From Deltaproteobacteria bacterium (lineage in GTDB: Bacteria; Desulfobacterota; Desulfarculia; Adiutricales; Adiutricaceae), in assembly GCA_031271165.1 (NCBI GenBank), contig JAISWF010000245.1, forward strand, positions 1 through 33,116: a DNA stretch of 33,116 bases. Direction: 5' to 3'. The position numbers and the translations under genes were made by a program. Numbering within the stretch: the first letter of the stretch is position 1; each line of letters begins with the position of its first letter. The notes beneath the pieces were generated by a model. It worked only from the letters and a program-made list of their open reading frames with translations, had not been told where the DNA came from and searched no databases. Of the stretch, positions 16,171 through 23,446 are shown in pieces.

Positions 16171-16467
16171 TTGAAGGCGATTTTGGATGATGAAATCATT
16201 GGCGGTATTAAGATTAGCTTGATGGCCGCAACGGATGTGTCCAGTGATTTCTCCCAGTTTCTAACAGATCCTGGCCCATCATTTTTAGCTCTCAGGAGCA
16301 AAGGTTGCCAGGCCCAAATCGCCGAGACAATCGTTATAAGCTGCGTTCCAGAGAGCAAAAATCAGTTCCTCAATCTCATCGCCGACGTCTTGGCCGAGTG
16401 GCCGGCCAATTCTGAGACTTTCATACTGGTTGTTGACCAGCTGGTGGAAAACGACCTTAAACCTTAA
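16171..16467 (+). CDS. Hypothetical small ORF, possibly a 5'-truncated gene
   Basis: I do not recognise it. The frame is open from 16099 with coding-like composition (HQWIALKNDDEAVNAIDRELKAI before the listed TTG, then SLMAATDVSSDFSQFL, and VPESKNQFLNLIADVLAEW near the end). There is no ATG and no convincing ribosome site near the TTG at 16171. The amphipathic helical texture and acidic composition suggest a real protein tail whose start was lost, consistent with the decayed surroundings. It could also be chance. Confidence 0.3.
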   Translation: MKAILDDEIIGGIKISLMAATDVSSDFSQFLTDPGPSFLALRSKGCQAQIAETIVISCVPESKNQFLNLIADVLAEWPANSETFILVVDQLVENDLKP

Positions 16468-17072
16468 GAGCTACTCGCCGATACTTCATAAGGTGGGCAG
16501 GATAATTATGACTAAGTGGCGGCCACGGGTATCAAACATGTGACTTCGGTATCAGGTCAGGAGGGCTCTCCCAAAGCGGCCGTGGAAGCGAGTCAAACAT
16601 CAAAAAAATTCAGGCTGCCTCATTTACTTAATAAATAAATTTGTAGCTGCAGCCTTCCCATTGGAGCCTGAGTTGGACCTAGGCGAGACTTTTAAGCCAA
16701 TAAGGGTATCCGATTTTGAACTAGACCAAGATGGCGAAAGCAAAGACTGCCCGAGATTAATCAACCAGTCAACATCATCAAAAAATGGCGGTAACAGGCG
16801 GTTATATTTGTCTCACCGAATTTGATCAAGTTGTTCCAGAAAAAATAGCTGTCCGGTAACAGTGGTTAAGAAGCAGGTTTGGCGGGGCTACTGGAAAACA
16901 GGGTTAGACTCCTCCGGACACCGGGCCTTGGAGAAGACAGTTTTTTGGCCAGAATTGGCTGGAAACGGTTGTGTGTCCGAGGCCTCAAGCAGTCAGGTTG
17001 AAAGTTATACTTAAGATCTTAGGTCTAAATATAAGAGAGTTTTTGCTCTTTAAAAGAATTTAAACGAAATAT

Positions 17073-17150
17073 AATATATTTTAATATATTAACCATAAAT
17101 ATTTTCTATTTAAATAATAAAAAATCTTATATTAATAATTGCGAATTATT
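17073..17150. promoter_or_regulatory. AT-rich inverted repeats upstream of the sigma-like gene
   Basis: Two inverted repeats lie in an almost pure A/T block: AATATATT (17073-17080) / AATATATT (17083-17090), and the 17-bp near-palindrome AATAATTGCGAATTATT (17134-17150). They sit about 190-260 bp upstream of the first gene of the sigma/MazF-like/Lon-like trio and could be a promoter with operators. No clear -35/-10 pair can be fixed. Confidence 0.35.
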
Positions 17151-17337
17151 GATAATTAAAATCAATTAGCCTGGTAGTCTGAGGTTAGACTCCAATATTG
17201 ATCGTCTGGTCGCTGCCCATCGGCGTTGACGGAGTGGTTTTTTCAGTTTGATCCGATAATAAGGCTTAAACTTTTAACAAACTAAAGGTTAATTTTGGAC
17301 CTCGCCTTGACCAAGAAAAATGGTGTGAAGGGACTCA

Positions 17338-18393
17338 GTGGCCGGAGAACGTTTACCAAGGCCTGGAAATGTTATGGGTGAAGAGTCTACAATTTTTGAA
17401 TTATTGAGACTTAATGGCTGGATTGAGCACTTAGATGGCTGGCGTAAAGCTGCAGTTCGAAAGCTGCGATCTTTAAGAATTTCTTCTAAGTATGACGATC
17501 AAGACATCAATTCGGCTTTGAATCAAGCATTTGAAGACGATAAACTCCTTGAATCTTTGAAAAAAAATGATGCTGGTTTGTTTCGCTATATCTGGAAAAC
17601 TAAAGCCCACAGTATTTTGTCCGATAAATTTCGAAACCATCAATACCGAGCTATAAGGGACAATGTAAAAAAACTCCATGATCAGGGATACTTATTTTAT
17701 CTGCCTGGAAAAAGGATGTCCAGTAACCCCTATAGCTATTTCGCTGCGGGACAAAAGGCTGATTTACCGAAGTTTATAGGGCAGTACCTGTCGGAAACTC
17801 CAAGATTTGACGAACTGGAGGCTCCAAAAATAGACGGCATAGATAAGTCAACTGAGTTTGTGAGAATTGCTGCCAAGTCTTTATGGTCTCAATATGCAAC
17901 AATAATTCCGCCTCCAGCTTATCTGTCTCTAAAGGAATTTCAGGTTTTTATAAATCATAAATTTAACATATCGGTTATAACAAAATATTTGCCAGCTAAT
18001 GTTCGATCTGTTGAATTAAAATTAAATCAATCTGAACAATGTAGTTATTTTGGCAGTCATGAATTAGATGAAACTGAAATCAGTAATCGTTTTGCACAAA
18101 TAGAGACATTAATTGATAGTTTATTTAGTCTTTTTAGTCAAAAAAGTCTGATAATTTTTTGCTTGGTAACTTCAAATTTAACTTTAGAGGAAATTGCCAA
18201 ATACGTTGATTTGAACAGTCCAGCCTCGGTTAGTTACCATTACAATAAGGCCTTAAAAATAGTTAAAGACTTTTGTAGCCGTCAACCAATGCTGGCCGAC
18301 ACCGATTGTGATCCAAAAATGCGAGAGGTCTTTACTCAAGCTTTGTGCAAGCAATGCGAAGCGGTTGCTTCTGAGATTAAACAAGGGAGGTAA
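17338..18393 (+). CDS. Sigma-70-like transcription factor (CalpS-like position)
   Basis: Predicted RNA polymerase sigma factor or sigma-derived regulator. The N-terminal third (around DDQDINSALNQAFEDDKLLESLKKNDAGLFRYIWKT, residues ~53-88) has the helical texture of a sigma region 2. The C-terminal part ends in a sigma region 4-like helix-turn-helix, LTLEEIAKYVDLNSPASVSYHYNKA (residues ~281-305), preceded by the helical pair RFAQIETLIDSLFSLF. The central ~140 residues are unassigned. The 351-residue length exceeds an ECF sigma. The GTG at 17338 has AAGGGA upstream; an in-frame ATG at 17374 is the alternative. It is the first gene of a three-gene operon with a MazF-like protein and a Lon-like protease, which suggests a sigma factor held inactive and freed by proteolysis. 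Assignment is by pattern only. Confidence 0.62.
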   Translation: MAGERLPRPGNVMGEESTIFELLRLNGWIEHLDGWRKAAVRKLRSLRISSKYDDQDINSALNQAFEDDKLLESLKKNDAGLFRYIWKTKAHSILSDKFRNHQYRAIRDNVKKLHDQGYLFYLPGKRMSSNPYSYFAAGQKADLPKFIGQYLSETPRFDELEAPKIDGIDKSTEFVRIAAKSLWSQYATIIPPPAYLSLKEFQVFINHKFNISVITKYLPANVRSVELKLNQSEQCSYFGSHELDETEISNRFAQIETLIDSLFSLFSQKSLIIFCLVTSNLTLEEIAKYVDLNSPASVSYHYNKALKIVKDFCSRQPMLADTDCDPKMREVFTQALCKQCEAVASEIKQGR

Positions 18394-18398
18394 GGAAA

Positions 18399-19352
18399 GT
18401 GCAGCTCAACTTTTTTAGTAATAATCCTACTATTGAGCCTCAAGGGGAGTTATTAGAAACTTGGCAAGCTCATTACGCCTGGCGTACAGCGCCTCCCGCT
18501 GGACCTGAGGTCCTTAAGCTTCTGACGAAGTCACTTCCTGAGTCTTTCTCAGCCCCGGCACCTGGTCAGCTCTGGCTTTTAAAAAATGAGCTTGACGGCC
18601 CAGACGAAGATGGTCTTTACCTGAACATGCCCATGGTGCTAATCATTTCTGCCTCTAATTTAAAATTCGAAGTAATGCAAACTGCGCCTTTTTCTGACTT
18701 AATGGGTCCCACTGATATCTATCTTAGCGACGACGACGGCTTTGTCGAGCCCTGGAATCGATTCACCTTGCCTCCTAAAGCTCTTAAGGAGTACCGAGGC
18801 AAGCTTGAACCTGGACTTTTGGAACGCATAAAAACTGCCAACCCTTGGCGTCCGATTTCATCTGGTTTAGATTGGGAGGAAGCCTTTTGGCGCTTGGAAC
18901 GCCAAGTGGCGGAGGCTGCTCGCCAGCGGGCTGCGGTGTGGCAATATGCTTCAGCCTCCTCGCCAAGTAAAATTGAAACAATTTGGAATAATCCTAGACA
19001 ATTAGCTGTAGAACTAATCCCGCCATCAACTACCTGGAGACTTCCTTTAGCTGCGGCTTCCAAAGAAAGCGTGGGCATCTCTTTCAGAACCCCAGATGGC
19101 TGGAAACTTGGAGTGGCCAATATCACTGGAGTCATTGAAGAAAATGGTTGGGTTACCCTCAAAGGCGAACTGAAAGCTCCAGGCAATTATTCGATGGACG
19201 CTTTCTTCGCTTTGGTTAAACAAGAGGGAGGAGAAGCAAATCTACCTGAGAAAATCCAGTTTACCCCGCCCTTCTTTGAGCTTGAATTTGCATCTGTTGA
19301 ATCGTTTAACCCTAATCAGTTGCAACTTTTGGTTATAAGCTATGGTGCCTAG
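18399..19352 (+). CDS. MazF/PemK-like N-domain protein, putative anti-sigma (CalpT-like)
   Basis: Residues ~53-130 have the layout of the MazF/PemK SH3-like barrel: APGQLWLLKN, then PMVLIISASN, MQTAPFSDLMGPTDIYL, and the typical end EPWNRFTLPPKAL. A helical linker (~145-185, QVAEAARQRAAVW) and a beta-rich C-terminal domain (~200-317, including GISFRTPDGWKLGVANITG) follow. Toxin activity is doubtful; in the Calp system a MazF-like protein serves as the cleavable inhibitor of a sigma factor. The GTG start has GGGAGG 8 nt upstream and lies only 5 nt after the sigma-like gene. Its end overlaps the Lon-like gene by 11 nt, so the three are co-translated. I infer the role of protease substrate holding the sigma-like protein; the sequence alone does not show it. 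Confidence 0.6.
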   Translation: MQLNFFSNNPTIEPQGELLETWQAHYAWRTAPPAGPEVLKLLTKSLPESFSAPAPGQLWLLKNELDGPDEDGLYLNMPMVLIISASNLKFEVMQTAPFSDLMGPTDIYLSDDDGFVEPWNRFTLPPKALKEYRGKLEPGLLERIKTANPWRPISSGLDWEEAFWRLERQVAEAARQRAAVWQYASASSPSKIETIWNNPRQLAVELIPPSTTWRLPLAAASKESVGISFRTPDGWKLGVANITGVIEENGWVTLKGELKAPGNYSMDAFFALVKQEGGEANLPEKIQFTPPFFELEFASVESFNPNQLQLLVISYGA

Positions 19353-21435
19353 ACGGCCGGTGACCATTGAAATGGCCGAAATGACGGCCCAGGCGGGCTG
19401 CGGTACACTTGCAGATTATCTTCACCATTGGCTGCAAAAATCCTGCCTTCCTCTGATTGGCCCCTTAACCAAAGCTGAACTTACCAATCTTCTCCAAAGC
19501 GCTGGCGAATATGCCAAACCTTTGGCCTTGCGCCTGGCGGCCAGTGCTTTGTTGAGTAGAGAGATTGCTCAAGATGCCGTGAAGCTATTGGAGGAACACC
19601 TTGATGTCCCTTTGACAGATTGGTCTCGGGCTTATTGGCTTCAACTGGAAATTCCCTGTTTCAATAGTGAAAGTTCCTCTTTGGTTCCCGTTTTAGTTGG
19701 ACATACCATCTCAAAGCTTACAGATTCTTCCCTAATTGGCTTTCTGCCTGACAGCTGCCAAGCCATAAGATTGGCCTTGAAGCTAGCTGAGGAAAAATGG
19801 GGTGGTCAGGGATTGATATGGAATTGGAGCGGTACTGGCATTACGGGAGAATCTTTGGGATTACCGCTGTATTTAGGCCTTTGCAGTGCCGCTAATGGTA
19901 GGACCCAGCCTGACACATTAGCTAGCGGACGGCTTTTGTCTGATGGCCGAATTGCTGAAGTCGAAGGTCTAGAAAAAAAAGTTGCTTTAGCTGGTTGCCG
20001 AGGATTCATCATTCCAGAAGCAAATTTAACTTCAGAATTATCAGCCTTACCTCAGATTATACCAGTTGCTAACATTGACGATGCCTTGGAGTTGTGGTTC
20101 GATTGCGGTTCCGGATCCTCTCCTATGGCGGTTATTGAATTGCGCAGGGCTTTGAAAGAGCCCGAAAAACTTTTTTCTCGTCTTTTAAGTCTGACCGATG
20201 CAGATTGGCAGTATGTCGATCGCCCCTGTCATCGGCAACAAATTTACCAAGCGGTTCTCAATAATCCTATAGAGGCTAATAGTCTCAACTATATCTTTAG
20301 AGAGATACGTGGGCCTAAAAACAAAAATCGGCAGAAGGCCCGTGATTTTTTAACTCTGTTTGACTTCGACCTTATCCGGAGCATTGGTGAAAAGTCGCCA
20401 GTTCTAGCTTGGCGACTGGCCATATTGTGTGGTGGGGAATCCAACCATAATGGTCGGATCGATGATGCCGGTCAATATTTTGATCTGGCGGCTACCTTTG
20501 AGAGTTCTATTGAAGCTGATGAAGAACCAGAAGAGCTAATCGCCGGTGTCATCTCAAAATTAATGTTCAAGCATAACAAATATAATTTTCTCGGTGAGCC
20601 TCTCGAACTAATTGGTCCCCGCCTTTGGGGGTTGTTTGAAGATAAGAGGCGCTCTCAAAGCTATCGCCTTAAGGAGGGGAAAAAACCAGCCGACAAAGCT
20701 TTGGGTGATTTTTTCGGAGCTTGTGGCCAGCATTTGGCCTTTCAAGGGAAATGGACGCAAGCAGAGAGACGATTCAGCCAAGCCTTAGAATGTTTTACCT
20801 CCGATGATGACCGTATTCAAACCTTTGGCTATCAATTGTTTAATCATCTGGAAGCGGGCGAACTTCCTCAAGCTCGAGCCAAGCTTGTGGCTATTTGGAA
20901 AGGCCCTGATTTATCGTATGACAGAGCATCCAAACTCTCAAGCCATATCCGTCCCTGGGCCTTGTTTGCCCTTGCTCGTTATCAGGCAGAGGCTGGTGAC
21001 GCCGGAGCTGAGGCCCAGTGTTTATTAGAAAAACTGGCTCAGGAACTTTCTGATAATAATACAGCTTTTGGTGAACGCGTCCTCCAGGACAGCAGGCACC
21101 TGCATCCGTGGCAATTAATTATTTACAATCTAGGCCTAGCCATAGACAACGAGCTGGTTAAAAGAACTCTCTGGAGTCGCTGTCTGGACCTCTGTCTTGA
21201 CGCCAATGATAGACCAACAATAAAAGCCATGGCCTTTTTACCATTGTCAGCCTTACACCATTATGGTCTAGATAGTACTCTTCAGAATCAGACCTTAAAT
21301 ACGATTTTCAGCTATATTGATGAGGTACTCTATCGCCCGCATTTTCAAATACTTTTCCAGGCCGCCAGCTTTACTGAAGCCATGGAGCTAACATTTTGTC
21401 GGCGAAAAGAACTTTTCCCGTTCAATTATCGGTGA
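19342..21435 (+). CDS. Lon-type (S16) protease domain with helical repeat C-terminal region
   Basis: A stand-alone Lon proteolytic domain without an AAA+ motor. Residues ~105-250 align with the Lon core: VPVLVGHT, the serine loop TGESLGLPLYLGLCSA with Ser171, LASGRLLSDGRIAEVEGLEKKVALAG with Lys213, GFIIPEANL, and IPVANIDDALELWF. The Ser-Lys spacing (42) is nearly that of E. coli Lon (43). Residues ~255-697 are helical with TPR-like units (QHLAFQGKWTQAERRFSQAL), the motif HPWQLIIY (from residue 588), and the exact C-terminus PFNYR. Both motifs recur in the 909-residue protein downstream. The start overlaps the MazF-like gene. I expect a regulated protease whose C-terminal region senses a signal, with the MazF-like neighbour as likely substrate. 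No SAVED domain is apparent. Confidence 0.8.
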   Translation: MVPRRPVTIEMAEMTAQAGCGTLADYLHHWLQKSCLPLIGPLTKAELTNLLQSAGEYAKPLALRLAASALLSREIAQDAVKLLEEHLDVPLTDWSRAYWLQLEIPCFNSESSSLVPVLVGHTISKLTDSSLIGFLPDSCQAIRLALKLAEEKWGGQGLIWNWSGTGITGESLGLPLYLGLCSAANGRTQPDTLASGRLLSDGRIAEVEGLEKKVALAGCRGFIIPEANLTSELSALPQIIPVANIDDALELWFDCGSGSSPMAVIELRRALKEPEKLFSRLLSLTDADWQYVDRPCHRQQIYQAVLNNPIEANSLNYIFREIRGPKNKNRQKARDFLTLFDFDLIRSIGEKSPVLAWRLAILCGGESNHNGRIDDAGQYFDLAATFESSIEADEEPEELIAGVISKLMFKHNKYNFLGEPLELIGPRLWGLFEDKRRSQSYRLKEGKKPADKALGDFFGACGQHLAFQGKWTQAERRFSQALECFTSDDDRIQTFGYQLFNHLEAGELPQARAKLVAIWKGPDLSYDRASKLSSHIRPWALFALARYQAEAGDAGAEAQCLLEKLAQELSDNNTAFGERVLQDSRHLHPWQLIIYNLGLAIDNELVKRTLWSRCLDLCLDANDRPTIKAMAFLPLSALHHYGLDSTLQNQTLNTIFSYIDEVLYRPHFQILFQAASFTEAMELTFCRRKELFPFNYR

Positions 21436-21772
21436 AACGAGAAATTATTAGCCCCAAGGCCTGGGTAGGCGAGCCAAGTTGACCAAAATCGGCCAGCCAG
21501 TCGGTAAAAGGGGATGAAAAGTCAGGCCTTCCTGAGGTGGCAAAAGGCTCGGATAAAGGGAGCGAGCTTTAAGACTGTCAGCTTTCTGGGCTCTTGACCT
21601 GGACCAGTCATGGGCAGGGGACTCTGATGGTGCCAGAAATTTTGTCCGCTGGTAAGCGGTATTCCACGTAGCCATGGCCTGCAATTAACCGGTAATGACA
21701 AAGGCCATGATTTGGAGGGGACTCAAAAAAGAAGCCCTTCCGCCTCCAAATGTTTGGTTTTTTAGGACATAG

Positions 21773-22882
21773 TCAAGCGATTAACTGTGGATACAGAGGG
21801 GTCAGTTTGAATCTGGCCTCCTCCGGTTGCGAGCTGCCAATTGATTTTTTTACGGGCTCATTTCTTGTTTTGGCCCAAGCCTTGGTTTCGTCATCACAAT
21901 ACGTTGGTACTGCGCAAGCTCAACGGCGATTTTTCAAGACCTTGAGCTTGAGCTCGGCCAGGTTCAGCCATGCTTAGGGCTATGATGGAACTCCAGCTTA
22001 TGTAATATTCTCCTGACCCTCTTCTGGAGGAAAAGTCTCATCATGTAGCGCCGCCGGACGGTGGGCGCTAAGGCCTTCGCCGACCAGTTTAATTCTCTCA
22101 ACATTGGGGAAGTCCACGTCAACCAGTTTTTGGATTTTTGAGCTCACTCCACCCAAGTGCGTCTTTGAGATCACGTCGACTCATCGCCCGCCATCATGTG
22201 GGGCCGAAAAAATGAGCCAAGTCACGAGTTCCGATACGTTTATACTCATGGCCAAATTCTTCGGTCGAGCCAGGTCTTCCCGGCCAACGCAGCTCAAGCT
22301 TTTCAAGCAACTGTTTTGGGCATTCATCCATGCAGACCAAGGGGTTATCAGGGTCTGGCGGTTGCATGTCCCCCTCCAGGACATCCTCCATAGTCGCCAC
22401 GAAGTCGGCATAGCCTTAGTTGGTATAGACCTCTCTTTTTGCGACAAAGGCTTAAGGGTGGACTTGAGCCAAGTCTTTCGAATGGTCTCCGGCGAGACAT
22501 GCTCTCCTTTTCGGTGGAAACAAAATTTCGGGTCAACTTTCGGAGTGACCAATGATTGGCCCCGTCTTCCCTCTCATCGCTGGCCAATTTTATCAAAAGG
22601 GCAACGCTTTCGCCGGGCATGATTGGGGCTGGTTGGGCTCTAGGAATGCCTAAAGCAAGCCTCAAAACCCGCCTAAGCGAAGCACTTTCTAATATCCTCA
22701 ATCAAGCGACGAGGCCTTAAAAAGAGAGTCAGCGATTCGCTGATTGGTTTTGGTATTGTCGCGGCCATGTAAGAGAGCTAAAGCTTTTTTAAGTTTAGAA
22801 GTTGATGAGTTTCCACGCCATGCGAACTATTCAAACTCTTCCAAGGCGGCCCTTTCGTCGGGAGATAACCAGATTGTATGTT
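21773..22882 (-). pseudogene. Degenerate IS630-family transposase
   Basis: Read on the minus strand, pieces of an IS630 DDE transposase occur in order but in different frames with stops between: LSPDERAALEEFE and KKALALLHGRDN (N-terminal helices), NHWSLRKLTRNFV, SPETIRKTWLKSTLKPLSQ, then VCMDECPKQLLEKLEL and PGSTEEFGHEYKRIGTRDL, then WVDWAHKIKKLVDVDFPNVERI, AWLNLAELKLKVL, and finally LTPLYPQLIA. The first catalytic Asp (VCMDE) is kept, but the expected second (VMDN) reads VGEG, so it is inactive. Frameshifts and nonsense codons show long decay. I could not fix terminal inverted repeats. It marks past transposition between the two gene groups of the island. Confidence 0.85.
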
Positions 22883-23264
22883 TAGGGCTAATATTTTTTC
22901 TTTTAATGAATAATATTAGTAAATACATGTAATTTATTAAATTTGATCTACCTGTCGGAATTTGTTATAATCGGTTAAATTCGAGTTTTATCCCCTTGGG
23001 TTGGTCATGGCCCAATTTTCTTAAATCACAGTTAACCGCTGGCCTATGGACCAGGCTAAACAAATTTTAGGTTTTGTTGTCGCCAATAGTGACCCCCCCT
23101 GGCGTAGTCAGTGGGGTCCCCTGATAGTCTGCCAACCAAGAGGTGCTCTACCAGACGTCTATTAGCTCTAATCGGCTTAGGCAGCCGTGAGATAAGCGCC
23201 AAAGAGCCTCAAGATTCAGGGAGCACTAGCGAAGCATAAGTTTTTAGCTTCTTTAAGTGTCTCA

Positions 23265-23402
23265 ATGGCCAAATGGGGATTGCCCGCTTTCATGGTAGTT
23301 GTAGGTTTGGCTATAAGCGGTGGCCAAAGTTTAGTAGCTGTAACCTCCTTCGGTTTAGCTGAGCTCATCGACAGAGCTCATCGACAGTCTAGGGAGGGCT
23401 GA
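23265..23402 (+). pseudogene. Remnant ORF with one membrane helix
   Basis: The frame is open from 23196 to a TGA at 23400-23402. The region from the ATG at 23265 reads MAKWGLPAFMVVVGLAISGG and onward, ending in a charged tail with a tandem DNA repeat. One hydrophobic helix is evident. No ribosome site is present, and upstream the frame is broken, so it is probably the tail of a lost gene. It may also be an unrecognised short membrane protein. Confidence 0.25.
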
Positions 23403-23446
23403 GTGGCTACGCTCCATGGCAATTAATACATATTTTTAAGTCAATT

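Larger units (their letters stand above)
15571..17337. other. 1.8-kb spacer between the two defence-like clusters
   Basis: Holds a good terminator (15664-15697), a weaker GCGAC/GTCG hairpin with a T-run near 15,897-15,918, one doubtful open frame (16171-16467), and a strongly AT-rich block with inverted repeats (about 17,060-17,165) ahead of the sigma-like gene. The remainder looks like decayed DNA with scattered stops. Confidence 0.5.
21436..23446. other. 2-kb spacer dominated by a dead transposase
   Basis: Besides the IS630-type pseudogene and the small membrane-protein remnant annotated separately, no gene is supported. A 13-bp tandem repeat of AGCTCATCGACAG (about 23,361-23,386) is present. 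The spacer separates the sigma/Lon-like operon from the DUF3800/STAND genes. Confidence 0.6.

Noticed and set aside
18399-19352. Calling the MazF-like protein an active toxin of a toxin-antitoxin pair
   Set aside because: It is much longer than MazF, carries an extra C-terminal domain, has no small antitoxin gene next to it, and its operon partners point to a sigma/protease pathway.
22104-22622. Plus-strand 172-codon open frame
   Set aside because: It overlaps the minus-strand IS630 transposase remnant, whose family motifs explain the sequence.
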